A stretch of 64,000 bases of DNA from Kingdonia uniflora (taxonomy: Eukaryota > Streptophyta > Magnoliopsida > Ranunculales > Circaeasteraceae). The notes beneath the pieces were generated by a model, which was given only the letters and a program-made list of their open reading frames with translations, had not been told where the DNA came from and ran no database searches. The position numbers and the translations under genes are program-made. Where the stretch lies: assembly GCA_014058105.1 (NCBI GenBank), contig JACGCM010002493.1, positions 186,001 to 250,000 on the forward strand. Reading direction: 5' to 3'. This document shows positions 11,019-22,640 of the stretch, in pieces (position 1 is the first letter of the stretch; every line of letters begins with the position of its first letter).

Positions 11019-12849
11019 CCTTGGGATAGAAGATGCCAAGGGTTTGTTCGATAACGCGATTCAAATGCGACCCTCGCCTTCGATTTTCCCTTTCAATCAA
11101 CTGTTAGGAGTCATTTGCAAGTTGAGACAGTATTCCACTGTAATCATAATGTTCAGAACAATGGACACCTGATGTATCTAGTACTTTAATCAATTGTTTT
11201 TGTCAAATGGGTAAGGTGAATTTTGGGTTTGCTGTTGTTGGAAACATTTTCAAGAGTGGGTTTGAACCAGATATAATTATTTTCAACACCTTGCTCAAAA
11301 TACTTTTTAAGGAGAATAGAGTAAAGGATGCAATCAAGTTGTTTAACAAAATAACAGATATTGGGTATACATGTACTGATGTTACTTATGGAACTATGGT
11401 TGACGGGTTCTGCAAAACTAGGAATGTTGATCAAGCTATTAAGTTGCTTAAGAATATGAAGAAAGGAAATCGCAAGCCTAACATACTTATTTACAATGCA
11501 ATTATCGACGGTCTATGTAAGGATAAAAAGATACTCAGAGCCCAGAACCTCTTTGAAGAAATGATTTACAAAGGTGTTGTACCAAATGTCATCACTTATA
11601 ATTCCATAATTCGAGGTGTATGTGATTTAGGCATGTCGAAGAACGTTGAATGTTATGTCAACAAAATGGTGAATTCTGGAGTTTCCCCAAATATAGTAAC
11701 ATTCAACATCATGATTGATGCTCTCTGCAAAGATAGGAGGATAGGAAAGGAACAAACTCTATTGGAGTTGATGTCTTCAAGAAGTGTAAGTCCCAATGTA
11801 GTAACTTACATTTCTTTGATACATGGCTTATGCAATTCAGGCCAATGGGAAGAAACAGCGAAGTTATTTAGTGAAATGATAGGTCGTGGATTCTCACCAG
11901 ATGTACATACATTTAGCATTTTAATCGATGCTATATGTAAGGAAGGCATGGTTAAACAGACCCATGAGTTGTTTGATTTGACGATTGAAAGGGGAGTGGA
12001 ACCAAACACAATAACCTACAACGCTTTGATGGATGGATATTGTTTTCAAAGCCGAATGGACGAGGCAATAAAATTGTTGCATTCAATGGTGGTTAGGGGA
12101 TGTGAGCCTGATGTTATCAGCTACACCAAATTGATAAATGGGTATTGCAAGGCAAAGAAGTTGGATGAAGCTATGCAAATTTTTGAAGATGTGTAGCAAG
12201 GGATTAACACCCTGTTGGGTTACACACCCAATGTCATTACATACACTTTCCTAATAGATGGTTTATGCAAGGCTGGGAGAGTCGCAAGCTCGGGGACCTA
12301 GTCCAGATGTATACACATACAGTACATTATTGGATGGCTTATTTACAAACGGTAGTTAACTATTTGAAAGGATGGATAATGATGGATTGAAAGCCGCTAG
12401 TGTTATCTATAATACAGTAATTAACCACATGTGCAAATCAAACAACTTGGATGAAGCGAAGAAACTCTTTGATAGTCTTCCTTCTAAAGGAGTTGCAACC
12501 CGACACTCGAGCATTTACTTCAATGATCAATGGGGTTATAACTAAAGGAATGTTGAAAGAATCTGAGGATTTATTCACAGAAATGGTAGAAAAGGGTCCT
12601 ACTCCGGATGATATTACCTATAATATTATGGTTCGAGGATCTCTTCTACATAAAGATATTGATAAAGCAATGCAACTTCTCAATGCGATGATTAACAGGA
12701 GATTTTCACTTAACGCAACAAACACATTTATTCTGGAGGATTTGGTTGCTGCACATGGACCAAAAAGTAAATTTATTGGTTTGGTTGACAAAATTTTGCC
12801 AAAGCACCAAAATAGAGATAATGTTATCAGTGTTGAGGCAGTTGTTTAA

Positions 12850-14181
12850 GGTAAATGTACTGTTTGGCATCTGTATTTATTTTGTTTTTATGAGGAGGAC
12901 GGAAATGATTGTCACCTTGTATTAGTCCACTTCAAATGTTCCAAACACAAGCCGCCAATTTGAAATCTGAATCTTTTTGTTTCAATTTATATCTTATAGT
13001 GTAATTACCAGATGTATAATCTTTTTATTCATTGTTTGTGTCCAACACTTTAGTTATATTTCCCTGATATTCAAGATTTTGATAGACGTAGATATGTTTC
13101 GAAGGTACCTAGATTAGTTCTCGTCTGTAGCAGTTATTGGTCTGTCTTCAGTTATCTTCATTTTCATCAGAAGTCAATAACATTCTTAATAGTGAACATC
13201 TGACATGTCCACACCTGTCCACACCATTCATGTTTCAATCTGGCATCTTATTGAAGTTCAGGATTTGAATTCTGCATGGACCTGCAATTGGCGTAGGCAT
13301 CGGAAGGAGTATATTTGTTTGCTTATAGCCAAGTCTGCCGCATCTTTTAATATGCTAAGCTTCCTTGTGGAGACAGGAGATCGTTTTGAATATAGCTACA
13401 ACGTAGAAGTCTATTAAACTATATTTCTATGACCTTGATTACAGATGATCCTCATATTTGCTTCTTCTATGTTGCATGTCAATTGGCGGATGTTATGACT
13501 TACGACTGCTTTGACATGGAATTGATTATCGTTTTCCAAATTAGGAAGAGTTTCCCTAGGCATATAAGGGAACAGTTCTGTACCAAACCAAGTAAAATGC
13601 AATTTCCACCAAGTTCTATCTAAGGATGATTATGTTGTTCATTTCAATTTCCAAACGTACACATTGTAAGAAACACCATCAAGTTTTGGGGCATCTACCA
13701 TGTCTTTCTTTAAAATAGAAATCTAGCTATCTGATTCTCACAAACACATTCCAAATGAAGTCAGTTTTTAACCAAAAACCCATATTTTCTGTCCAAAATG
13801 AAGTATCATAATCCTATATACTAGCTCCTAAATTTCTAGAAAGGTGACCTTGATAGGTTTCTAGGTAAGGGAATGATTTTGCTTATCAGAAATAATTTTA
13901 ACTGGACATCTTGCTCAAGCCACAATGACCAAAAGCCAATTAACAAGGGAATGATTCAATAACTTCGTTTAATTTTCACGTAAGTCATTGTAGGCGGATA
14001 AGACGACAATCATTTTTGTAAGAAGTTTGCTTGCATTGCGAATAGAGAATACCACCCATCATTGTTAGGAGGATTAGAAAATGCAAATAACTACAGGAGC
14101 AACAACGGTGATTCAAGAAAATGCTAAAACATCCCGCTGTTTTCATCAAATAACAACATATTACAAAAGTACAAGTACAAT
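12850..14181. other. PPR 3' flank, no gene seen
   Basis: AT-rich, with only short frames on both strands and no recognisable domain. The first few hundred bases presumably include the PPR 3' untranslated region. Confidence 0.4.
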
Positions 14182-14570
14182 TCAAAATACTTGGCCCTTG
14201 ATACATGTTACAAGGGAAGGATGGAGGTTACGATATACTTCACTCTCGAAAAGCCTCTGAAAATACGATGTTTTCAACCCATGATTCCTCCCAATGTCAG
14301 AGCGGATCCAACATGGACTATTCATACAATTGCCCGTGATTACAACAACTGTGTTCTCATCAACCAGATTAGCGAGAACTACCATTGATTCTGGTTCAAT
14401 AGACGAAGAGGCATTCACGAGAAATATATGACTAAAATGGCCTGCACTTAATCCTTCACTATGTAACCGAAAACTACTCACAAAAGTTGTAAATATCACC
14501 TTGAAGTTCTTAAGCTCTTTGAGGGAAGGACTGCCATTAGTTGTATTCCCAAAGTTGGATAAAATCGAAT
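14182..14570 (-). pseudogene. Unidentified exon fragment
   Basis: A minus-strand frame (14499-14182, extendable upstream to about 14570 behind a possible splice acceptor) encodes protein-like sequence, including SAGHFSHIFLVNASSSIEPE and SMVVLANLVDENTVVVITGN. A second possible exon on the same strand lies at about 14770-14640 (AEEGLIDLSWTHQPE) followed by a GTAAG donor. I do not recognise the family. The residue composition and hydrophobic patterning favour a real exon over chance, but the gene is incomplete here. Confidence 0.4.
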
Positions 14571-14878
14571 TATCCGCAGCCGAGTTCAGACTGCTTAAAT
14601 AATACTAACGAATCCCGACCACATATTCTTACTTCTTACTGGGAGGCAACTTGATACAGGTTGAGCTGGCTGCTTCAAGAGGTGATGTGAGATTGGGTTC
14701 TGTTGATTCAGGCTGGTGGGTCCATGATAAGTCAATCAGACCTTCCTCGGCAACTAGACCTTTGGAGAATGAATGGTCTTGATTTTAACTTTATCGAAAA
14801 TAATAGGATGAGGTTGTATAATTACGTCCCCGTGATATGCAAAGGTCTTTAATTAATTCAAAAATCGACTGGAAAAGG

Positions 14879-15136
14879 TATTTGGAGCACACAAGAAATA
14901 TAACGCAAGTTTATTGAAGAGGTGGTTCCCAGTAGCATGGATGCATGAGGCTATGGTATGTCCCTGTTCTTGAAATGTAATTACCTTACAATCAAGAATT
15001 AAGTGTCTCAAAAAAAGTTTTCTTCTTTCTTCATTGCTTCTGATGATAATACTTTTATTTCATTTCTTATAAATGTTGGCAGTATATTTCAAATACAATG
15101 GAGATTTTGTGACAACTCTTGCTCATTTTCTAGAAT
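14879..15136 (+). other. Possible exons of an unidentified gene, interrupted by the Tat element
   Basis: A plus-strand stretch at 14879-14956 reads VFGAHKKYNASLLKRWFPV, ending at a GTATGT donor. A second, behind a GGCAG acceptor at about 15082, reads YFKYNGDFVTTLAHFLESY up to the Tat insertion at 15137. It continues in the same frame beyond the element (30920-30973, NWQKDHAIFMTLVAHIFFLS) to another GTATGC donor. The frame is open across the rejoined target site, but the phase between the two exons does not match, so the gene may already be broken. The family is not recognised. Confidence 0.35.
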
Positions 15137-15141
15137 CTTAC

Positions 15142-15878
15142 TCTAAGGACTTATTTCTAATCCCCATACTGAGTCCTCCGATATGCGAACTCACATAACT
15201 CGAGTAAACATACTGATAACCAATCAAGGACTAAAGCAAGGAGATCGTTATACAGACTTCCTCATCTGCAGCTCGGGGATGACGAAGCATCCAATAAAAT
15301 TGCACTAAATACTCAAATATCTATCAACATTTCGAATACACGCAAACACTATTGGAGATCGCATCGTCATCAACAGTTCAAAGATATCAAAGCATCCTGT
15401 AACTTTGCGCAACTGAAGATACTCCTCAACTTGTTGACAGATCGTATGTACGCGAGCATCACAGGAGATCGTATGAAGCTACAACCAGAAAATGTTAATA
15501 GATCCGTTACAAATCAACAAGTATCAAGACGTTACAAAAGTCCACCATGAAGACTCATCAAAACCTGATATTGTAACGTTCCTCATTAATGTAACCAACA
15601 GTCATATTATAAGACCTATAAATAAGACTAGATAGCTACGAATCGAAGGAGACTGCTCTGTGAATCTCTAAAGAGATCATTTCTACATCTCTCTCTCACT
15701 CTTTGTAATAGCTAGTCTTTCTCTTTCTAAAATCCTCAGGAGAGGTCGTGGTTTTTAACTTATTCAAGGGTTTTCCACGCTAAATCTAGTGTTGTTTATT
15801 TTCCGTTCATGACTAAACATCATAGATTTCGAAGGTGTAAAGCGCTATCTTCGTGCAATACAAAAATGAGCTATTACA
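15142..15878 (+). repeat. 5' LTR of the Tat element
   Basis: 737 bp. It begins TCTAAGGACT where the 3' LTR has the canonical TG, and ends CTATTACA. A TATA box lies at 15617-15624. Seven of nine differences from the 3' LTR fall between 15803 and 15870. Confidence 0.93.
15617..15624 (+). promoter_or_regulatory. TATA box of the Tat LTR
   Basis: TATAAATA, about 260 bp before the LTR end, identical at 30658-30665 in the 3' LTR. Transcription would be expected to start about 30 bp downstream. Confidence 0.6.
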
Positions 15879-15880
15879 TT

Positions 15881-15900
15881 TGGCGGCGTCTCTGGGAACG
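15881..15900 (+). promoter_or_regulatory. Primer binding site of the Tat element
   Basis: TGGCGGCGTCTCTGGGAACG begins 2 bp after the LTR end; the TGG start fits a tRNA 3' CCA end. The same general form is common in plant Ty3/gypsy elements. The priming tRNA was not identified. Confidence 0.65.
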
Positions 15901-15954
15901 AAGATTATACTCAGCGTTCTCCGATCCAGTCTTCACCACTTTTATCTTTCAAAG

Positions 15955-17490
15955 ATGGCAAATCAAGACAAATCACAACGCACCCTGCCTGACACTGCTG
16001 AAGGAGTGACTGATCTGCGAACGGCTGCGCAGACAGAAACCGAGCGACGGATGAAGAAACAGCTCGCCAGCATGCAGGATACTATCAGGGCACTACAAGC
16101 TCAAATAACGGCAAATCCGAGACAGCAGAAGGCTCTGCCCGCCGCCTCGAAAATATCAGTCCATGATCGCTTGGGGCATCAAGGTAGAAATACCGCGCTT
16201 CCTCAGATTCAGCAAGAACCAGTCCTGCCTCAGAGTCACATCAATCCACCATTACCCGCTGGAGGGGTAATAGATCTTCCGCCACAAGAGGAGTAAAACA
16301 GGGAAAAACCCCGAATTTTAGTTTATGACCGCATGGGAGAAGCAACAGGGGAGCATAACCCTGCGAGAGGCCCAACAACAAGACGAGCTGTCACGTATCG
16401 ACAGCACCTCACTCCAGAACAGGTGGACAAACGCATCAAAGAGCTCTTAGATGCTCAAATACTCGCCAACGGGAGGAGAAACTATTGAAGGTTGCAGAAG
16501 AGTCCGCTTGCACAGGAGTTGCTAGACGAAGAAGTACCAACAGGTTTTCGCACTCCGACGATTCAGAAATACGAAGGGGGAGATCCTGTGGGTCCAAGAA
16601 TTTCAAGATTCTTTGGGACTGTATTGCACCTCTAACCACATCCTCTGTCGTCTATTCCCGACCAGCTTAAAAGGTAAACCACTACGATGGTTTCATACAC
16701 AGGATGAGGGCTCTATCATCACCTTCGAGCAACTTCACGAACTGTTCGTCAAGAACTACTCGCATAATAAAGACAAGGAGGAAAGTCTTTCCTCTTTGTT
16801 CAGTCTCAAGCAAGCGCCAGGAGAAAGGTTAGAGGTTTTTACCATAAAAAAAATTGGGCTCGAAAGCTCGATAACCTCGACAAAAAGATCATGATCTCCG
16901 CTTTCACCAATGCGTTACTCATAGATGGACGAGTCAAGGAACATCTGATCCTCAACAAGCCGCAGACGTTAGAAAATATGATGGAAAAGGTCAACCACTT
17001 CATCGACCTCGAAAGACTGGCGACTGAAAAACAAAAACCTCAGCGCATCGCTCTATCCGCCAATGATCATACCGGAGAACGTACTCGCAACAATAGTAAA
17101 GACTATGGAGGCAATAAGAAACGATTCAAGTCCTATGATGACCGAACTCGCCAAGGACAAAAGAGACCAGTTTCACGCCTACCGCAGTTAACAACTACCA
17201 TTGCCAACATATATCCGCTACTGCAAAAGGATGAGCTCTTCAAAAATGTCAATACTCTTCAACCCATACCAGGAAAACCGTACTGCATTCACCACAAGAT
17301 CCACCATCATGACACGGAACAATGTTTTGAGTTGAAACTCTTCCTCTTAAGTATATTTTCGCATGGTCGTATGCCCGAATATATTGTGGACGTAAAAAGT
17401 TATAAAGATGGCAGCTACAAAACTGAAATCATGGTCGTCCAGACTGAGGAAGGGAATGAGGAGAAACATTTGTACTTCATTGAGACTTAG
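15955..17490 (+). pseudogene. gag of the Tat element, interrupted
   Basis: Starts at ATG 15955 (MANQDKSQRTLPDTAEG) with a coiled-coil-like segment, then stops at 16294-16296. The capsid-like core resumes in other frames: 16613-16894 (LKGKPLRWFHTQDEGSIITF) and 16891-17490. The last piece ends with a CIHHKIHHHDTEQCFELK motif that corresponds to the degenerate Cys/His block of Tat Gag proteins. At least two frame changes and two stops prevent expression of a complete Gag. Confidence 0.8.
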
Positions 17491-17666
17491 ACAGTCAGCC
17501 ACTCCAACAGATCCAAACGCAGGCGCGTTGAACAATGCCATAATCTAACAATGGTAGATAAAGAAGCTCGTTTGTTGCCATAATCCAGTAGTCAACGATC
17601 TGGGATTCTTTCGAAGACTGTGATGTATGTCACGTCAACTTTCCGCATCACGATGCTCTCGTCATC

Positions 17667-18038
17667 ATGTTAAAAATGAAGAACATAGTTCTGCATACAA
17701 TGATGGTAGATACCAGCAGCAGCATCAAATTATTATTCCAGAGCACGATCGACCAAATGGGTTTAGTGAACAGAGTCGAGCCAAGTGGCATCAACGTCTC
17801 TGGATTCAACAGTTCCAAGGAAGAATGCGTTGGAAAAATTACACTTCCCATCACGGCCGGACCAGTCACACTTGACGTAGTTTTTTACGTCATCAATACA
17901 AAATCCCGTTACCTGGGCATCCTGGGACGACCATGGATGCATAACATGAAAGCTATTTCCTCCACGTATCATCAAGCGTTACGGTTCGACTGGAAAGGAG
18001 GAATCTTCCAAATCAAAGGCAGCCAAAAATTAGCCTGA
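17667..18038 (+). pseudogene. Aspartic protease of the Tat element, active site altered
   Basis: VDTSSSIKLLF replaces the expected D-T/S-G-S active-site loop (Gly to Ser), and YLGILGRPWMHNMKAISSTY matches the conserved ILGRPWLH region of Tat proteases. The frame ends at a TGA at 18036. The lost glycine suggests an inactive enzyme. Confidence 0.75.
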
Positions 18039-18272
18039 GCTAGCGATAATATAATTGAAGCCGAGCCAGCTGCAGCAGCTCCAGCATGGCAATTACAGCA
18101 TTCAGTACCAGTAGAACATCAACTATCAAGCGCCAAACCAACAGAATATATCGAGATCAACGGAACACAAAGAGGAACTCATATTGGGACCCTCTTGAGC
18201 ACGGAGGAACGTTCAGGTCTCATACAATTCCTTTAAGATAATCACGACGTTTTTGCGCAGACGTTCCACGAA

Positions 18273-18956
18273 ATGCCAGAGATCGTTCCAGTCATGGCAT
18301 GCCACAAGCTTGAGTTAAAAGATAAGGCAAAATCGGTTAAGCAGAAGCAACGAACTCTAGCACCAAAAATTCGAGACGAAGTAAACAAAGAGATCGACAA
18401 ATTGATTGAAGTCAGTTTTATCCATAAAGCTATTTACCCGGACTGGATCTCAAACATCGCCGCAGTTTCAAAGAAAAACGGCAAGATAAGAATCTGCGTC
18501 GACTTCACAGATCTCAATCGACATACCCCAAAAGATAGCTTTCCACTCCCAATCATCAACCATCTGCTCGATTTAACAGCCGGGCACGAACTCCTCTCTA
18601 TGATGGATGCTACATCAGGGTACAATCAAATACCGTTTTTCCCTGAAGATCAAGACAAGACTGCATTCATCACCGAGAAAGGCCTGTATTGTTATAAGGT
18701 CATGCCTTTCGGCCTGAAAAATGTCAGCGCTACCTATCAGAGATTGATGACGCAAATGTTCAAAGATCAGCTCGGTAAAACAATGGAGGTTTACATCGAC
18801 GACATGCTTTGCAAAAGTCTCAAGAAAGAAGACCACCTGGCAGATCTACGAACAACTTTTGCGATCTTGCGAGCTTACAAAATACGTTTGAATCCTGACA
18901 AATGCCAGTTCGGAGTACAATCCAGAAAAAATTTGGGCCACCTCATCAGCAAATGA
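18273..18956 (+). pseudogene. Reverse transcriptase of the Tat element
   Basis: Contains the conserved RT blocks in order: NGKIRICVDFTDLN, FPLPIINHLLDLTAG, LLSMMDATSGYNQI, YKVMPFGLKN and the catalytic YIDDM at about 18795. The block is open from 18273 to a TGA at 18954, where intact elements continue (LGHLIS). An upstream in-frame TAA near 18235 separates it from the protease. The catalytic Asp pair is intact although the polyprotein is broken. Confidence 0.88.
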
Positions 18957-19256
18957 GGAATTGAAGCTGATCCATCACGTATACGAGCTCTATTGGCTAT
19001 GTCTTCTCCAAAGACAAAAAAGGATGTTCAGAAACTAGTCGGAAAGATCGCAGTACTTAACCGATTTGTGTCAAAATCATCAGACAGATGCCGACCTCTA
19101 TTCGATCTGTTAAACAAGGTACATCACGGGGAAAGTCAAAGAAGGATCCCGAGATCGAGTGGATGGATAAATGCGAAGCCGCTTTCCTCGAACTCAAATA
19201 ACATTTGGGTAAACCACCAGTTAAGAGCACACCAACAGATGGAGAAGAACTAACAG

Positions 19257-19560
19257 TATACTTAGTCGTCACAGATACTTCTCTCAGCTCCGTCCTCTGA
19301 CTCGATGAAAAGACTGAGAAACCAGTCTATTTTATCAACAAGACACTAACCCCTGTGGAAACAAAATACACCAAGATCGAGAAGCTTCTTTTGGCCCTCG
19401 TCTATACATCGTAGAAATTGAAACAGTATTTCCAATCCCACGCTGTTCGAATATTAACGAACTATCCACTCGGTGAAATCTTATCTAAACGCGAAAAATC
19501 TTGACGTATTCAGCAATGGTCAGTAATACTCGGAGAGCACGACATCCACTTTGGGTCACG
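19257..19560 (+). pseudogene. RNase H of the Tat element, with stops
   Basis: Translates as YLVVTDTSLSSVL, stop (about 19301), KPVYFINKTLTPVETKYTKI, LLLALVYTS and another stop (about 19413). This is the usual RT-linked RNase H/connection domain, recognisable by the VYF(I)NKTL and Y..IEKL blocks, interrupted at least twice. Confidence 0.7.
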
Positions 19561-19716
19561 CACTCTAAGAAAGGTCAGGCTATAGCAGATTTTCTAGCTG
19601 ACTTTCCAGTAGATGATCCTGATTGGGAAGAAGATTTGGATGAAAACAAAGATGAACCACTCACAGAATAGCTTGAAGAAAAAACCGATTGGGTAACAAA
19701 GAAGGGTTGGCGACTT

Positions 19717-20202
19717 TTGACGGACGGCTCCGTCGGACCAGCAGGATCAGGGGTGGGGATTGTTTTTATTACTCCTTCCAATGATCGGCTCGAAAAATCT
19801 ATTCACCTCAATTTCGAAGTAGCTAACAATACAACAGAATATGAGGCACTAATTCATGGTTTGGAGATGGCACTCACATTGGGCGTAGCAGAGCTCTCTG
19901 TCTACACCGATTTATTACTGATCGTCAATCATCACGTGGGTATCTATCAAGCCAATGGGAAAATCATTGACTATACTGCTACACTGGTCGAACGAATGAA
20001 CAAATTTCAGAAAATTTCTATGGAACATTTACCAAGGGGAGAAAATCGACATTCAGATGCACTCGCTTACCTCGTCGGGGTCCTTGGATCAGAAGCTCGC
20101 TATTTAAAAATTGACGTCATTTCTAACCCCAACATTAATGCTACCGTATCTAACGCCATCAATACTGGGGGCAACGAGGAGATTGGAAGTAATTGGAGAT
20201 AG
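19717..20202 (+). pseudogene. Second (archaeal-type) RNase H of the Tat element
   Basis: MTDGSVGPAGSGVGIVF supplies the first catalytic Asp, NNTTEYEALIHGLEMALTLG the Glu, VYTDLLLIVN the next Asp, and HSDALAYL the final Asp. This additional RNase H is placed after the ordinary one, an arrangement established for the Tat lineage. The domain itself is open, but it is out of frame with RT and integrase. Confidence 0.85.
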
Positions 20203-20228
20203 CCCTTCATCAGATATATCAGAATTCA

Positions 20229-20510
20229 CAACAAATTCGATGGCCCACTCCCATAAGATCTTACAGAACGACGGGGATTAATCGACAATGCCTATAAATA
20301 TATTGTCTGGGACAACCTCCTCTACAAAATATCAGTCACTGGTCCATACCTCCTCTGCCTATCCGAACAAAACAAATTCGATGGCCCACTCCCAGAAGAT
20401 CTTACAGAATGGCGGAGATTAATCGGCAATGCCTGTAGATATATTATCTGGGACAACCTCCTCTACAAAATATCAATCACTGGTCCATACCTCCTCTGCC
20501 TATCCAAACA
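20229..20510 (+). repeat. ~140-bp tandem duplication between RNase H and integrase
   Basis: The segment beginning AAATTCGATGGCCCACTCCC at about 20230 is repeated at about 20370, with several substitutions. It encodes the linker before the integrase zinc domain (YLLCLS at its end), so the copy adds about 47 codons and is not part of other Tat integrases. Confidence 0.8.
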
Positions 20511-20526
20511 AGAAGCACAACAAATC

Positions 20527-21625
20527 TTGTACGATCTACACGAAGGCACATGCGAGTCCTATGCCGCAGGACGATCTCTTGCTAATAGAGCATTAACACA
20601 AGGAATGTTTTGGCCTAAGATTAAAGCTCAAGCGATTGAGTATGCACGCAAGTGTGTCGCTTGCCAGCGTCACGGTCCGAAGATACGAGCCCCAGCGCTC
20701 GAACTACACTCAAGCCAAGCCACCTGGCCATTCAGACGATGGGCTCTCGATCTCGTTGGAGAATTTCCTACAGTACCAGGAAAACGAAAGCATTTGTTGG
20801 TCGCTACGGACTACTTCACTAAATGGGTAGAGGCAGTCCCTTTATCCTGAACACAAGAAGAAGAAGTCATCAGATTCATTTGGGAGCATATTATCATTCG
20901 GTTCGGCAGACCGCATCTTATCAGAATCGATAACGGACCACAGTTCGTTGGCTCCAAAGTCGTCGCGTGCCTCAATCAACACAATATCATTCACTCCCCT
21001 TCAAACCCTTACTATCCTTAAGGAAACGGACAAGCTGAAATTACTAATCGAACGATTGTGGATGGACTCAGGAAATGTTTAGATGACAAAAAAGGGAATT
21101 GGGTTAACGAGTTACCACCATTCTTTGGGCATATCGAACAACTCCAAAAACAGCAACAAGTTGTACTCCAATCTTACTGGCCTACGGAATGGAATTTCAA
21201 GATGAAGAAAAAAACAAATGAAGATGACAGATGAAGAAAACAAATTTCCTACTCAGTATCATCACCCAATACACGATCACGAGATGACAGATGAAGAAAA
21301 CAAATTTCAGATCGCATTCAACCTTAATATGATCAAAGAAACACGTGAAAGAGCCATTGTCAATCTGGGAAGATATCAACTTGCTTTATCACAGTCCTAT
21401 AACAAGCGCGTTCAACATCGAGAATTCAAAATCAAGGACCTCATTCTCGGGGAAATTCCCCAACATCACAAAGCGCCTAATGCGGGGAAGTTAGCAGACA
21501 ATTGGGAAGGTCCTTTCATCGTAACTGGCGCAAGCGGTTTAGGATCTTACGACCTTAGTACACATGATGGAGTGCCTGTACCTAATCCATGGAATACCAG
21601 CCGACTAAAGCTTTATCGAAATTAA
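20527..21625 (+). pseudogene. Integrase of the Tat element, with stops and a small duplication
   Basis: The zinc domain is degenerate (HEGTCESYAAG, where the second His is replaced, then CVACQRH). The catalytic core has WALDLVGEF, LLVATDYFTKWVEAVPL then a TGA at 20848, RIDNGPQFVG (second Asp) and a TAA inside the YYPxGNGQAE block at about 21018 (Glu). The C-terminal part resumes at 21218-21625 with LADNWEGPFIV. A 27-bp segment (AGATGACAGATGAAGAAAAC) is duplicated at about 21222 and 21282. The enzyme is not expressible as it stands. Confidence 0.85.
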
Positions 21626-21739
21626 GCATGCTGTAACTTCAGATTTCACTCAATAAAGCAAATTTTCCTCATCATGCTGCAAATCTATTTCAACATCGTA
21701 CTCGTCTTTGTATGGTTCGTTCAAATCGACCTACTACAG

Positions 21740-22640
21740 CAATATCTGCTTCATAGCATACACGCTCTCCGAGGATCACTATTCTATCTGGCTGAGATGC
21801 CATTTAGCTATGCACTTTTCAATACAGGTCCCATCACGGTTGCTACGCTCGACCTATAACCAGGATCTGCTTCATAGCTCTTCAAAGACATACACGCTCT
21901 CCGTAGATCGTTTATTCGATCTGACGGAGATGCCATTTAGTTATGTAATATTCAATACAGGTCCCATCACGGTCGCTACGCTCGACCTATAACTGGGATC
22001 CGCTTCATAGCTCTTCAAATATATACACGCTCTCCGATGATCGCTTATTGAGCCAATCAATTCGATCTGGCTGAGACGCCAGTTAGCTATGCAATATTCA
22101 ATACAGGTCCCATCACGGTCGCTACGCTCGACCTATAACCGAGATCTGCTTTATAGCTCTTTACATATATACACGCTCTCTGAGGATTGCTTATTAAATC
22201 AATCAATTCGATTTGGCGGAGACGCCATTTAGCTATGCAATATTCAATACAGCTCCCATCACGGTCGCTACGCTCGACCTATAACTCGGATCTGCTTCAT
22301 AGCTCTTCAAAAATATACATGCTCTCCGAGGACCGTTTATTGAGCCAATCAATTCGATCTGGCTAAGATGCCAGTTAGCTATGCAATATTCAATACAGGA
22401 CCCATCACGGTAGCCCTGCTCGACCTATAGCCAGGATTTACTTCATAACTCTTCAACTATATACGCGCTCTACAAGGATCGCTTATTGAGTCATTCAATT
22501 CGATCTGGCAAAGACGCTACTCAGCTATGTAATATTTAATGTTCCGTCACGATCGATCAGATCGACCCATAACAGGGACCTACATACACGCTGCCCAAAG
22601 GGTCGCTTATTGAGATAATCAATTCGATTTGGGTGTAATG
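21740..22640 (+). repeat. ~145-bp tandem repeat downstream of integrase
   Basis: Six units marked by CCATCACGGTCGCTACGCTC or variants at about 21828, 21961, 22108, 22253, 22399 and 22541, giving spacings of 133, 147, 145, 146 and 142 bp. Each also carries TTATTGAGCCAATCAATTCG-like sequence. Repeats in this position are known in Tat-lineage elements and have been linked to satellite origin. Confidence 0.9.

Larger units (their letters stand above)
8745..12849 (+). pseudogene. Restorer-of-fertility-like P-class PPR gene, split by an LTR element and frameshifted
   Basis: The N-terminal piece (8745-8973) ends in a typical RFL segment, STIAHFEQFVRDKCKSGNL. It is interrupted by an LTR element at 8974-11018 and resumes at 11019 with GIEDAKGLFDNAIQMRPSPS. 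A stop follows shortly (around 11172). From 11207 to 12196 about nine tandem 35-residue PPR motifs are open (for example TYNALMDGYC, TFSILIDAIC). Further motifs at 12197-12450 are in shifted frames, and the last part is open at 12451-12849, ending in a normal-looking RFL C-terminus. Intact members are RNA-binding proteins, usually mitochondrial. Removing the element would not restore it, since the stop and frameshifts remain. Confidence 0.85.

Noticed and set aside
14182..14499. Assignment of the 105-codon minus ORF to an adaptor-complex subunit
   Set aside because: The resemblance was a vague impression and no specific motif could be named.
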